From Thereva unica (lineage: Eukaryota > Arthropoda > Insecta > Diptera > Therevidae), in the NCBI GenBank assembly GCA_949987705.1, contig OX465284.1:117347052-117411051 (forward strand): 64,000 nucleotides of DNA, in the 5' to 3' direction. Below, one piece after another: positions 23,808 through 35,589 of the stretch. The position numbers and the translations under genes were made by a program. Position 1 is the first letter of the stretch, and every line of letters begins with the position of its first letter. The notes beneath the pieces are model-generated. The model worked only from the letters and a program-made list of their open reading frames with translations, searched no databases and was not told where the DNA came from.

Positions 23808-25350
23808 CATGGATAAAGATTTTCAAAACGGGTTCATCTGAGGAAGAGGCTGACTCCGTTGAACAGCTCTGAAGAGATGAACTAACTTTTTCCCGTGGTG
23901 TTCACGACCTGCAAGACTAATGCATCTAGAAATGGAAAATTTGGAAAGTTTTCATGCGTTCGTGGAGAATTTGTTAACATTGTAGCAGGAAAACTTCGGA
24001 GCGCTACCAAGGGGATCGAATTTTAAGCGCTATCAAAATGCTGATCAATTTTAAACCTATACCCAGCCGCAAATGGAGTACTGCAATATCAACCTTAGAA
24101 CGATATGATCTGATATGGGCACAAATAACCTAAAAGGTATAATTTAGTTTCAGGAACAGGAAAAAGTCAAACTGATCTCTGGGATGGCAGCCAGACGCCT
24201 TAATCTCTCGGGTACTGAGTCTGAGTCAAATGCTACTGACTAGAGGGCCGCTTTCGCTGGCTCTGCCGGTGCATTTGTAATCTATGTGCTTCCTTTGTGA
24301 CGCCTATAAATACCGTTTTCAGCATTTTCCTATCCTTTCTGACAGGGTTGCCTGATGTTTCTCCAATACAGCCTGGCATGATCATGTCGAAAGTGGACAG
24401 CGACCATTCTAATATATTAAAATTTCGTAAGATCCTAACCAGACCGAAAGACGCGCACACACACTTACAAAATCACTTATCAAAAAATAATTTCCCTCAA
24501 AATTTGTAAATTATGCAAAGTGTTTATGACATGCGCATAACTCACTTACGCTCATCGGCATATATCTATTAACATTTTGTCGCAACCTCAACACGCAAGC
24601 GCGCACCAGAGTCCTTTCTATTTTACCTTTCTCTGCGCCATGAGAAACGACAATGACCATTGTTACCTTCCACGGTTTTTTGCTTTTCGAAATCCCAAAA
24701 ATAGATCCATTTTCTTAATTATCTGAACTAATTAATTTTTTGCAAGAATAAATAAAATTATGTCAGCGGAGTTGGCGCCACCTTACAGATATTTTTAGCC
24801 AACCTTGCAGGGGTCAGTTGGTTAGTCCAATTCCGCGGGTTCACATACGCCACCTCTTGGCTGCATAGAAGTAGCTCGTCCGAAAAACTAATAATTATGC
24901 TCGGACGAAAAAAGCCGCCTCAAGGTCGTACTTTCTGGAAGCCCCCACGGGGAATAGTTCAGAAAGTAGCTTCGAAGCCTACAAGTCACTACCTGGTGTA
25001 AATGGTGTTTTTCTGTGTGGTTCGTTTTCTGTGTTTTTGTGGTGCTGCTTGCGCGCGAGCGGCTTGCAGTAAGATCAAACGAAGTCGAGCAAAAAAGTGT
25101 GAATATTCATTGAATGTTTATTGGAAAATTATTCTCTCTGATCTGCCTCAGATATACTTGACATACATAGTTAGGCCTGAATTTCGGGTGAGCTTGACGA
25201 AATATGCTAATTGCGTGCAACCGTCGACCTCTTCGCGGGACTCGGGTGGAAAGTAATGTGGCTAAGCGTGAGTTTCATAATGTAATAATTATGTATTTAC
25301 TAACAGTTCAGATGGATATTAAATATTAAATCTAACAAGATGCGATTAAC
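23808..25350. other. Decayed retroelement-like DNA and 3' flank of Tweedle gene 2
   Basis: 23808-24240 seems to continue the degraded sequence left of the hAT insertion. The rest has no recognisable gene; the 84-codon frame at 25002-25256 has no family match. The last 100 bases should include the 3' UTR of the minus-strand Tweedle gene; no canonical polyadenylation signal was found. Confidence 0.4.
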
Positions 25351-26155
25351 TTAGAATCTCCTAGGGGGAAGATAGTTGCCGCTGGCTCCGGGCGGCAAGT
25401 AGTTTGAGCTGACGCCGGCCGCGCTGGATGGGCTGCCCTGCGAGGGACTCGTGCCCAGGGATCCTACGACTGAGCTCAATGGTGCTGTTCCTTCGTCAGA
25501 GAACTGGCTGGATCCGCCTAGGGCGTCGTATTGCGCTGAAAGGGAAAAGCAACTCCTTTTTGACACCTGTCTACACCAGAAAAATATTGATGCTTACCTT
25601 GGATCTGTCTCTGTGCGTTTTCAGCCTCTTCCGGAGTCTTGTACTTAACGAAGAATACTTCTGGCTTGCTTGGCTGTGTAGGAGCAGGAGTAGAAATATC
25701 GTCAGGGTTAATTTCAGGCTCTTTCTGTGCCAGGACGTAAATGACAGTCTTCTCTTCCGACGGTGCGAATTCGGCAGACAGTTTGGGCGCATTTCCAGCA
25801 GGACTCTTGATGAACACAACGCGGTAGTTCTTCTGCGGTCTGCCAAGCAGGAAGTGCTTAACTCCTCCTCCTTCCTTGTCCTCTGGTGCTGAATGCAAGT
25901 AGAAGTGTTTCGTTATCAGCGGTGTTTGCGGCTGTCCTCCTGCTGCTGCACCAAACCCTCCACCGGGCGAGGCTCCCTCTTGGTAATTATATCCACCGAC
26001 ATCTGGGCGAGCGTATGCCGCGGCGACGAAAGCAAACATCTAGAAATCACACAAAAATTAATCCATATAACGAGATAATCACCACCACCACATGGTAGCT
26101 TCGGCCCCAAGCAGGCTCTGGGTTTGGGCTGGCAACTCACCAAAAATGAATGCAT
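25351..26155 (-). CDS. Twdl: Tweedle (DUF243) cuticular protein, gene 2
   Basis: Secreted structural cuticle protein of 213 residues. Coding exons on the minus strand are 26155-26141 (MHSFL), 26039-25598 and 25535-25351 (TAA stop). The exon 1 donor is GTGAGT. Exon 2 begins MFAFVAAAYARP, which together with exon 1 makes a signal peptide; translation could also start at this internal Met, but the five-codon first exon matches the sister genes. DUF243 blocks: KHFYLHSAPED (about residue 49), GRPQKNYRVVFIKSP, SEEKTVIYVLAQKEPE and PSKPEVFFVKYKTPEEA. Exon 3 starts in AQYDALGGSSQFSDEG and ends with two YLPP motifs and PRRF. The region before the DUF243 is Gly/Ala-rich. No defects. Confidence 0.94.
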
Positions 26156-26190
26156 TTTAGTAAGAGCTGACTAGTTTAACTGATTGATTA

Positions 26191-26226
26191 AATCTGCCTT
26201 TTATTCGGCATAACAAACCTTTTATA
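26191..26226 (-). promoter_or_regulatory. Core promoter of Tweedle gene 2
   Basis: TATAAAAG on the minus strand at 26226-26219, inside GTATAAAAGG. A CAGATT initiator-like site at 26196-26191 puts its A about 31 bases from the TATA start. A second candidate, TCAGTT, at 26183-26178 is 45 bases away and less likely. Confidence 0.65.
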
Positions 26227-26229
26227 CAC

Positions 26230-27340
26230 TGCTGCTGGTCGGCTGCGGTGAACTTAACCTTGACATCCAATGGCATAAAAGAATCACTTACTGCGGCAGC
26301 TGGAATCCAATGGTTCAATGCGTTAAGTCCGATCGACTCCGGTTACATAATTCCCCATTTCCATAATTATTACAAGAGAAAACGCAAATCCACCTCCCAC
26401 TATTCACGCCGCGCCGCCACAGCGCAGCCGAAGAAAGCAAATTGATCTTGATCTTGACAGCCGCAGCACAATTGTATTAAATATGTTTTTTACTCGCGGG
26501 GATTTTTTGTAATTCTCCGATTTCCATATGCATAACGAGCGATATCAGTTTTTTCCATCGCGGCACAACGACACCGAAAAGCAATGCCAGTCCACAATCC
26601 ACAATGCCTCGTCGCGCTTCTGCCATTAGGCAATTGAAGTCGTTGTTTTTACCTTTTCAACTCCCATCGTTTGCACGGTTTGCGATAGGGATTTCAACTG
26701 GCGTTTCACACAGTCGCATTGCGAGGATCCGCTCCTGGAATGGGGTCACAATTGTTTTTTACATTTTGTCTCATTTGTGTTTATCGATACAATTGTGGAA
26801 CTCGTTGTGGAGGGCAAAAAATGCATTTTTGCCTAAATTATTTTACGCTAAAAACTATTACGAAACCTTGACGTCTTGATAAAAATCTGCCAAATGTGAA
26901 TTGCTTAAATGATCTGTGATTCGATATGCTTTAATTGGCCCGACGTCGTTTGCTCATCGATTTGGCTCAATCGATGGCGGATCAACTACTACTATATAAC
27001 GCGCACTCGGCGGGATCGAGTCTGTTGCGCGGCTGCGGTTCTAGAGGGCACAATGGTTTTTTGTGGTAGCTTGCCAAGACAGTATATGAGCTTAAACTCA
27101 GCTGGACAAATGGTGAGAATTAAGGAATCACTAGCAACTAGTAACCGGTGAAACTTTTCTTCAGCGGCCAAAATAAAACCACTCAGTTTGGCGTCCTGGT
27201 CTAAGCTATCAGCAAAAGTTTGGCGTACTTCTTTAAATGCTACCGACAATTACTTTCCGAGCAGGATTCTACTTGCAGTCATACAAGCTTGACGTCCTTC
27301 GCACCGAAATCTACCTAGCGTTATTCTTTGCGTGCGACGA
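26230..27340. other. Upstream intergenic DNA of Tweedle gene 2
   Basis: Open frames of 60-91 codons without family features. No gene recognised. Confidence 0.5.
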
Positions 27341-27344
27341 TGAT

Positions 27345-27561
27345 GGGCACTTTCGAGAATTCAGCATGGTAAATGCCGGTCGAACCAGAAGTTAATCTAC
27401 CATTGATTACTTACCTCCTTACCCTGTGGTGAGACTCAGGTTACCTTACCTGTGAACATTAGAACGTGGTGAGTGATGATAGCAAGAAATAAATTTTCGA
27501 ACATGGTAGGTTAACTTCTGGTTCGACCGGTAGCTACCACGGTGAATTCTCGAAAGTGCCC
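27345..27561. mobile_element. MITE-like element with 59-bp inverted repeats
   Basis: Left arm 27345-27403 and right arm 27503-27561 are reverse complements with about 6 mismatches in 59. Both ends read GGGCACTTTCGAGAATTCA from outside in. The loop is 99 bases. Both flanks are GAT (27342-27344 and 27562-27564), a possible 3-bp target duplication that could be chance. No coding capacity. Superfamily unassigned. Confidence 0.7.
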
Positions 27562-27699
27562 GATATCACTCGCAGAACTCGATATTGTAGTGCTCGGAAT
27601 CGTCCTTTAAATTCTATCACTGACTGACCGCTCATAAATGACGGCCCAAGTGCTCTGGCTTTAGAATACAAAGAAATTTCTTTTGCGGTCACGGGTGTT

Positions 27700-29275
27700 G
27701 ACGGATGCCCCAGGTCCTTTATTGATCAGCTACACTGCAGGATGATAAAAGTGTGACCTGGGCTGAGTCTGACCTGGGAAGAAGTCATACGAGCTGAAAA
27801 GGCACACCGCAACCGCAGGATGGGGTTCTATCGCCGCTCCTTCGGAATTTAACAGCCAACGAAGTGTTGATAATCCTAAGGGAGGCTGGGTACACCAGGG
27901 TAGCCGATGATGATGATATTGTCCTGGCGGTGACCGGCAAGTACATCTCAGCAATAAGAGATATAATGCAACGAGCATTGGACACTCTTGTTCATTAGGC
28001 TACTACAAAGGGTCTAGGAGTTAACCCCGCTGAAGTAGTGCTCTTTACAAGGAAGCTGCAACTGCAACTTAAGGAGGATGGGAAATTTGTGGGTCTCATG
28101 CTGGATAGGAAACTAAATCTTTTAGAAAGAGCTAGTAAGGCTAAAGCAGCTCTCTTCTTATGACAAAGAACGATCGGAGTGAACTGGGGCATTTAACCCC
28201 GCATCGTCCACAGGCTGTATACAGCATATCGATATGCTGGACTGCATTGCAGAAGGCCACCTATCGTAAGATGCTGGAAAGAGTCCAAAGAACAACTGAG
28301 CTGTGTATTAGTGGTGCAATGAGAAGCACTCCAACAGCTGCGCTGAATGTCTTATTCTATCTTATTCCGAGCCGAGCAAATGGCTACCTAGACGGCCGCC
28401 AGGAGAAAAGCTTCTCTTGAATGGGCTCCATATTCATACGGTCACTCATCCAGCCTTAGGAGGTACGCCATCGCTGCGAACAACCTAGTTTATACTACAC
28501 CTACGTGGACCTTGGAGAAAGGTTTCAATACCATCATTCCGGCCAGAGATGACTGGGCAGATGGTGTTATCCCGACTGGGTCATTATTTATCTAGACTGA
28601 TGGCTCTAAAATTGGGAACAGCGTTGGTTGTGGTATCTTCACTGAGGTATTGATATAGATACCTCTCTTCGCCTTTCTCGAATGGCTGAAGATAAACAAT
28701 ATATCTAATGAGAATATATGTATTCTATTGGATATCCAGGCGGCCCTCAAGGCTCTTAATTCTGGAACTAAAGAGGCCACTTATAAACTGGCTGTGAGAA
28801 ATATCAGCTTAGCTCAAGCCGGGCTCTGATGAACCACAGCAACAGTGTGCCGCACTCTTCACACAATATGGCCGACTTTGGACGCGAAGCGTTCGAAACC
28901 TCTTGTTCAGTTGAACAAAAAAGATATAAGCCTTATAGTGAAGGTGCTGACTGGTCACTGCCTCTTTGTCCCTCACGCCGAAAGATTGAGAGTCACCCCA
29001 CAACGACTTATGTAGAATTTGTGGTAATGAAGATGAGGAAGAGACTGTCTCCCATCTTATCTGTACATGTCCGGTACTCGCGAGGGCAAGAGGGACCTTC
29101 CTCGGCCCACCTTTCCTTGGTGGATTGATTGAGCTGCAAAGCACTGGTGTCCCTGACCTCTGTCGCTTTATTAAAAGCTCTCAATGGCTTGAAATGGCCT
29201 GAATTTTGTCTCAGCACTAGAATGTCATCACACTGGGCTCAATGGTGTGCCTAAGTGGGCTAACCTAAGACTTTT
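27700..29275 (+). mobile_element. LINE relic: reverse transcriptase and RNase H region
   Basis: The plus strand reads PQDGVLSPLL near 27820 and ADDDDIVLAVTGKYISAIRD near 27900-27965 (catalytic -DD- retained). Then come LGVNPAEVVLFTRK, LERVQRTTELCISGAMR near 28275-28325, an RNase H start TDGSKIGNSVGCGIFTE near 28600-28650, and a cysteine/histidine-type terminal block (CRICGNEDEEETVSHLICTC in consensus frame) near 28990-29070, ending LCRFIKSSQWLEMA. This order (RT, RNase H, C-terminal zinc-like motif) fits the I/Loa-like part of the Jockey superfamily. Frame breaks are numerous, but the motif order is complete from the palm to the 3' end. The 5' half is missing. Confidence 0.8.
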
Positions 29276-29279
29276 TTGC

Positions 29280-30380
29280 TACAGATAAAATTGTATCGAA
29301 TAAGAACAATCTATGAACTGGTAAGTAAGTGAAGTAAGAACAGTCTCTTCGTGAACTGTAATATGATATTTTCATTCAGAGGAGTTACATTGAAATCAAG
29401 GCCAAAAGTTAGTCCTATTTTTTAGGAAGCTCATATTTTGATACTCTACATACAATGTGTCCACAATTGTAGTGACATCTTTCATGCGGTGCTCAATAAC
29501 ATTAAACAGCGGTTGATGCTGTACGGTGTGATATCTCCACTTTTATGTACTGTACCGACCAGGACACCTCTTTTGCAGCCATCGTTTGACATCGTTGACA
29601 TCGTTTTCTGCTTCCATACTTGGGCAATCATAAAATGCTTGTTATACTCCATAATTAGCCAACTCCGCGGAAACGCCGTCTAAATCTGAAGCTATGCCGT
29701 AACACACCGAACTCATCTATGGAAACAACAATAAAAAATTGATAACTTTTAAAAAAATGTTGATAATTCATTTCGCGATTGCTGGAACCTGAAACCTTGG
29801 TAACATTAGAAGCTGGTCAATATCGATATCACCTTCACCCCTCGATTTAATCGATACTTTCTTTATGGCTGTGAAGCTTAATCAAGATTATCGATTTTGA
29901 ATTTTGATTCGGTTTCCAAAAAACTCTTTCTGGCGACGTAACTGCGATTTTTTCTTCTGTTGGATAATCTGAATTTTACGTGCTCCTAACTCCAGCTCCT
30001 GTCGCGTGTGAAGTGTCATTGGTTGGGAATTGCGTAATCTTGTTCAGTTTTGTACTTTAGTTCAATACTTTATTATTATATTCGTGGATTGTTACTTTTG
30101 ATAGAAGAAAACTTCGGATAGTTTCAGATTTTTAGGTAGAAAGTGTTAGTGGCCAGCACTGGACCAAACTGGGTACACTCCAAGCGATTTTAGGGTCAGC
30201 ACTAATTGCTATTATATTCAGCATTGTGCAATTATTGTTCCAAGACCTCGTTTTTCGGCACTAATACCAGAAATTTGGTTAAGTATGCGTTATTGTTTAA
30301 AATATTCGAAACGAAATTAAATGAATAATCTTCTTCAGTGGAAATTTCAGTGTCTCCCTTCTATTGAACGTACTTCAACT
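29280..30380. other. Spacer, no gene recognised
   Basis: Short frames only (the longest about 81 codons). Nothing supportable. Confidence 0.5.
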
Positions 30381-30455
30381 GCCGACCTTGGTAGCTTGGG
30401 GTTAAGACCTCCGATTTCTTCGCAGAGGGAGCAGTTCGATTGCTTTCAGGGCATG
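30381..30455 (+). repeat. tRNA-headed SINE-like fragment, copy 1
   Basis: GGTAGCTTGGGGTTAAG at about 30400 resembles a polymerase III A box and D arm, followed about 35 bases later by AGTTCGATTGC, a B-box-like word. The head is shared with 32360-32459 (minus) and 56121-56190. It does not fold as an intact tRNA. Confidence 0.45.
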
Positions 30456-30459
30456 GCCC

Positions 30460-31330
30460 TTCGTCTAAATTCAGATCGAATTTCTGTAAGCCTTTCAAGG
30501 TTAGAAAAAACGCTCAAGATTACGCCTTGTGGTCACCTCGCAACTAAACACAGTAAATGCTCCCATGTTTCAGCAGTGATCAGGATCTTAACAAGTTCAA
30601 ACTGATCAATGGTCGATCAGACTTAACTCGTTAATATGAAGAGACAAACAATTATTCTCAGTTCTGATCTCTTCAATAACACGAACGTTTGTAGCGTCTT
30701 TAGTTCAAGAACGTTCACTGAAACAAAAGTAAGAGTTCGACAGATTTTGTTAGAGACACGACAGTACTTCGTTTTAAAGCAGAAAAAGGATGAGTCTCTG
30801 CTGATTGAAGTTGGGTCCACGATCATGAAGGCCAAGCATGGCATGTGCCTCATTTGCATTTTCGAACGTGATGCAGATCATCGTCATCACCAGAGCTCTG
30901 AAGGGAGCTATAGGGACTAGGAGGAGATCGCTTATAAATATTAGGATTAAGGTCAGGGAGGCGAATTGAACAGAGAGAGCAGAGTTTGTGTTGTTCAGAC
31001 TCGTCGCCATCGAAACCCAGATTATGGGAAGTGATGTGCAACCTGAGGCGGATCCTTGATATAATGTTTCTCACCTCTCACTCCCAAATTCCTACTACGA
31101 CCTTCACCCTAAATGGATGCCCGGCAACCCGTAGCGTAAAGGTAACTTGCCGATCGGATTTGGATGAAGCACAACGACCGCTGAAGGTCCATGCGTAGAT
31201 TGCCCAACTCTAAGTCGGCCAAGTTGGTGCTGTCCCGTCTCCTAACCGAGTAAGAAATTGGTAGGGCGCAGTAGAAAGGGTGTTAGTAGTCAGGGCACTT
31301 ATTGGCTTGATTGACGGACACTGCACCTTG
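30460..31330. other. Spacer, possibly more transposon debris
   Basis: Several overlapping small frames on both strands near 30620-31080. No motif I can name. Confidence 0.4.
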
Positions 31331-31339
31331 AATTACCAG

Positions 31340-32230
31340 TTATGGAGGATAGACAACTAGGACCCCACTGCAGAATTCGCCTTGAAAGGATGTGGCTGCC
31401 CTTCATTTTCTCCCACGATAGCTCGAACTGCCAAGTCTAATCGACAGGCCACCAGGCAGACTGCTGAACCTGTGGGTGTAATACAATAGGTCAAGGATCC
31501 ACCCTCCTTGTTTGGAAGTCCCAGCCCATTGAAGGAATCTTTGGAGAGGAACTTAGAGTCTAGTTTCCTGTGGTAGAATCTGCGGGCTCTTACAACGCTT
31601 CCTCCATCCAATCCTTTTGGACCGTCTCAACTCCTTGTTGCAGGCTGTTAGAGTGAACATGTATTCTTCTTATTGCCCAGCATATTTCGCTCTATTGAAC
31701 AATCTGCTAACTTTTCTAAACATTGCAGCCAGTCTGTCGTTCGACCAGGACACTTTATGGTAGGAGAAGATCAGCACATCAGTGAGCTGTGTGGCAACCG
31801 CCTCCATTTCCCCCCCACTGTGTTGACAGAGGCGGCGAACAAATCCGATTTCAAGGACACAAACCCCTGAAACTTAGATCAGTTCTTTTTCTTAGAAACA
31901 AGGGAAGAGGCGCGGGTGTGTAGAAGGCCCACAATGTCGAACTTGATGTGCAGATAATTCGACAGTGAGGTTTCGTCCACAACACGCCAGTTTTCGATCC
32001 TGTCGGATAGTATCCTACTAGGGAGGGTGAGGTCCAGCACCTCCTCCTCACTAGCAGTAACAAAGACGGGTTTGCTTTTTCCAATTGCAAGATCTAGGTT
32101 ATTCGTAACAAGAATTTCTAGAAGGCATTCACCTCTTTCGCTTGCATCACTGCTTTTCCAAATACAGTGGTAAGCATTTGCATCACAATCAATGATTTGT
32201 CGGTTTGTATTTCGACAGGACTCTAGCCGA
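31340..32230 (-). mobile_element. LINE endonuclease-domain relic
   Basis: Read from 32230 downwards, the minus strand gives DCDANAYHCIWKSSDASERG near 32195-32130, ECLLEILVTNNLDLAIG, EEVLDLTLPSRILSDRIENW near 32050-31990 and VVDETSLSNY. These are the ordered C-terminal blocks of the apurinic-like endonuclease of R1/Jockey-type LINEs, with CDAN retained and the final SDH catalytic block decayed to SNY. Further down (about 31640-31340) only scattered linker-like sequence remains. The reverse transcriptase is not seen. Confidence 0.72.
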
Positions 32231-32359
32231 TCTTAATAGAGTTTCCCCTCTTATGCAGAAGGCGCACTTCTCAGCTGAGCTGAGAAACATTTACCACGAC
32301 CACGTGGGCTCGGCTGAGACATGCAACCTCCTAAAGTGACAGTATTTCTACATCCCCTG

Positions 32360-32465
32360 AAACTAAGTGGACACACGATTTCCTGAACCGCTATCGGGAT
32401 CGCCATTAGATACCACCGGATATAGACTCAGGCGCCTTAACCCCTAGGCTACCGAGGCCGAAAAA
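32360..32465 (-). repeat. tRNA-headed SINE-like fragment, copy 2
   Basis: On the minus strand CGGTAGCCTAGGGGTTAAGG (32451-32432) is the same A-box/D-arm head as at 30400 and 56128, with GGTTCAGG about 60 bases downstream as a decayed B box. Not an intact tRNA. Confidence 0.45.
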
Positions 32466-32469
32466 AGCG

Positions 32470-33036
32470 GTCGATAGTGTCTTTTAAGCATTCATTATGC
32501 TCACAATAACATTGCAGTACGAATATGTGTTATTAACAATTCCAAGGTGTCAAGCGACGCACGCATGACGACCTGATGCCCGCATTCAACTCTCCACACA
32601 ATAACAAAACCTCACCGCTCTCGATTCCTCTGGAATTCAAAAAATTTCCACAAAAAACAAATCCAAAATCCATGCGCAATCAACTTGTGTGCACTGTGCG
32701 CTGTGAGCTCAGCAGAACGGAATTTTCGGATAAAATTATGTTGACACTTTTCGCCATATAAAATTTTCCATAATGCATCACTTTTTTGTGGAAAGTGAAG
32801 AAGAAGAGCTTCTTTCAAAAAAATGCTGGTTCCAAATGCGAAAGCCACCTTCGACAAAACGGCTTCATTAGTCATGCTTTCCATTTTAATGGGGAAATTA
32901 TTGGAGTTTGGCTGGTCGGGGAGGGCTTACCTAATGACGGCGCATAATCACGTATATAAAAAACTCAGGCTTTTTTTAACGGTTTCATAAAAATAACAAA
33001 CAGTTTTATAATAGTCAAAATTTCAAAAGCATTAAC
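32470..33036. other. 3' flank of Tweedle gene 3
   Basis: No gene. Includes the expected 3' UTR of the minus-strand Tweedle gene; a TATAAA variant lies at about 33004-33009, with no canonical AATAAA nearby. Confidence 0.45.
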
Positions 33037-33834
33037 CTAAATATTCGGAGGCAAGTAGGCACCGCTGGCCGCGCCAGGACCGCCGGAGCCTGCGCCCAAC
33101 GCATTGTCGCCCGGCCCGAAGGACCCCTCGACGGATGTGATCGGTGCTGTTCCTTCGTCAGATACTTCGCTAGTGCCGCCCAGAGCGTCGTATTGGGCTG
33201 TGGATAGAAATAGAAAATAGCAGTGTTTTGTAGGACAGTGCGCGTGCGCAGGAGATTTTTCGTCCTCTTACCTTGAATTTGGCTTTGAGCCAGGTTAGCC
33301 TCCTCTGGAGTCTTGTACCTAATGAAGAATACTTCTGGCTTGCTTGGTTCAGTTGGTGCTGGTGTCGAGATGTCGTCAGGATTGAGTTCTGGCTCCTTCT
33401 GTGCTAGGACGTAAATGACAGTCTTCTCCTCCTGCGGCGCGTATTCAGCTGACAATTTCGGTGCGTCGTTGGCTGGAGTCTTCACAAACACTACACGGTA
33501 ATTCTTCTGCGGTCTGCCCAGCTGGAAGTGCTTGGGGGCATTGTTGGCAGGATCCTCGGGTGCAGCATGGAGGTAGAAATGTTTCTTTATGAGCGGCTGC
33601 TGTGTTGCCAGCACTGGTGCAAAGGATCCTGGGGCGTAGTTGCCCTCCTGTCCAGCTCCGTACGAGTACCCAGCACTGACATCTGGCCTAGCGAGTGCCA
33701 GCTTCGACAGAACGCCAATCTGGATAAGTAAACAAGAATTTAAACAAAAATCACTAATTGCAGCAGCAAAACAAAAACTGTCCACTCAGGTGCGCCCAGG
33801 TGCATCGCCAGCTTACCAAAATGAATACACGCAT
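33037..33834 (-). CDS. Twdl: Tweedle (DUF243) cuticular protein, gene 3
   Basis: Secreted structural cuticle protein of 208 residues. Coding exons on the minus strand are 33834-33817 (MRVFIL), 33719-33272 and 33197-33037 (TAG stop). The signal peptide is formed across the first splice (MRVFIL-IGVLSKLALA, then RPDVSAGYSYG). DUF243 blocks: KHFYLHAAPED (about residue 52), GRPQKNYRVVFVKTP, QEEKTVIYVLAQKEPELNPD and PSKPEVFFIRYKTPEEA. Exon 3 starts in AQYDALGGTSEVSDEGTAP and ends GAYLPPNI. A 256-codon frame runs without a stop through the second intron, but the GTAAGAGG donor and ACAG acceptor, plus agreement with the two paralogues, show that frame is not the protein. It is closest to gene 2 by eye. 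Confidence 0.94.
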
Positions 33835-33867
33835 GTCACTTGACCACTTTTCAAACAAATAAGACAA

Positions 33868-33901
33868 AACTAATGATGAAATTTTCGTGGCGGCTTTTAT
33901 A
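33868..33901 (-). promoter_or_regulatory. Core promoter of Tweedle gene 3
   Basis: TATAAAAG on the minus strand at 33901-33894; TTAGTT initiator-like site at 33873-33868, its A 30 bases from the TATA start. The 5' UTR would be about 37 bases. Confidence 0.7.
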
Positions 33902-33904
33902 TTG

Positions 33905-34935
33905 CAAACCAATTTGATAAAAAAGGTCCGCCGACGACGGAAAGTGGAACTGCAATTTCGAGCGTTGCAACACGGCGAAACAAAAAACTTTGAAATGCCC
34001 CGCGAGACTTTTGTGACGGGCTCGCATTGACTTTTCGGGATTTTATAGGAATTTGAATATGAGAGCGGGCAATTCACGCAAAATCGTTTATTTTTTTCGT
34101 TTTAATTTTTTAATATCGAAAATAATATTCGCGCCGACAGCGGCCGCACTCCCCCCACTCGGCCGGGTTTTGACAATAGACCCGAGCGCAAAAGCTGGGG
34201 CCATTTTTTCCCGACGAATCTTGACGGGGGATAACTTTAATTTCGGCTTGAAGAAATACTCACGATTAATTGCTTTGTGACAGAGAGGTGTCTTAATGCT
34301 GATTAATAACTATTATTGTTCCGCCAGGTTTTGTCGCCACATTTTAATTAGGACCTCCGAAAATCGGAATACAATTTGTCGGACGGTTGCAGCACACCGG
34401 CGGCGGCGACGGGGAGCGCTGCTAGAAAAACGCACTTCGTGTGCAATTTTTTTGGGGGGAGTTTTTGGATAAGTTTTAAGGCACATAATTTAGATGTTAG
34501 TTTTTATGTTTTGGCTGTGGCCGCATGATTTTAACGAAATTTGTAGTGCCTAAGAAAAAACAAATTAATCCTACTTAAAGCAGTTCACGGAGATTATATC
34601 CACGAGCCGTAAGTAAGATCAGATAAGTCCGAAAAAGTTAATCTATTCGGTCGATGCGGAAATTTTGTGGCGTCTACTTTTTATTGACAGTTAAGAAATA
34701 TTGTATTTACTAAAACTATTTTTAATCGATACAGTATGTAATCTCTCCAATAGCATCATGATCCAGTGCTTAACAACATCATAATCCTCTCTCAAGAATG
34801 ACCAGTTGATATTGCCTAAGCTTGGCTTGATAGAACGATAGAACGACGTTCGAGAATCAAGAGTACGAGTACGAGTTCGAGGAGTTCGCAGCCATTTTTT
34901 TTTGAGGTACCAAATCTTGAACGAAACCCATCTCT
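33905..34935. other. Upstream intergenic DNA of Tweedle gene 3
   Basis: Includes a GC-rich patch around 34120-34160 and 34395-34425. No gene recognised. Confidence 0.5.
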
Positions 34936-34939
34936 GTAG

Positions 34940-35045
34940 AACTAACTTTTATAAATGAATCTAAGCTCATGTGACATCCTATTGCACTACCAGTCCGTAA
35001 TGTCGTCTACGTCATGGTACAATATCTGGAGTGAGCTTAGCTTAG
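34940..35045 (-). repeat. LINE 3' UTR segment (family A), orphan copy
   Basis: Shares CTAAGCT, a ...CACTACCAGTC.GTAATGTCGTC-like order and AGCTTAGCTT with the 3' ends of the LINE relics at 9545 and 47995. No coding part is attached here. Confidence 0.5.
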
Positions 35046-35049
35046 CTTG

Positions 35050-35350
35050 TAAGGGCCATCCAAAACGAACGGCGCATTAGAACGAACGAAGAGCTTGAAG
35101 AAATTGTATTTATATTTAGCCTCATAAAATTGAGGAACTATGGCTCGGGCGCGTTGCACGGGCTTCGAAAAAAAGAATGATAGCCAGAATCTTCAATGGT
35201 AGACCAATTAAAAAAGAGGCCTAGAAAGACCAAAAATAGGTGAATAGAGACAGCTTGCAAGACGTAGAGACGGGTGAAAGAAGAGATTTCAAGAGGCCCG
35301 GGTCCTGATAGGACGATAGCGCCATTTAAGAAGAAGATATTGAACAGAAA
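35050..35350 (+). mobile_element. RTE-like LINE 3' relic
   Basis: With frame changes the plus strand reads MIARIFNGRPIKK near 35180-35215, homologous to the better-preserved minus-strand copy at 39629-40385 (MLARIFNGRPFGRRRVGRPR). It ends in the same 3' terminus, AGCGCCATTTAAGAAGAAG, near 35320-35340. Strongly decayed. Confidence 0.7.
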
Positions 35351-35589
35351 TACTGATTGCAAAACGTTCTTCTACTGGCAAGTTGTTCTGCTTATAAACA
35401 AATTTCTGGACTGTAGTATGCACGAAAAGAAGAGCTGCAGACCTCGAGAGTAAAGCGGGTGCAATAGGCTTGCGTTGCAGGAAAAATAAAGCCATCGACT
35501 CAAAAGGGTGTTTATTTCGGAGGAAGAGTTTCTGTGATCTTTCCTTCTTCTTCTTTTTGGCGAGGTACTGAGTCGAAAAGTACTGGGCC

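Noticed and set aside
33015..33785. A single 256-codon frame as the Tweedle gene 3 protein
   Set aside because: It reads through a clear intron (donor next to 33272, acceptor at 33198-33199) and ignores the small first exon. The spliced model matches both paralogues.
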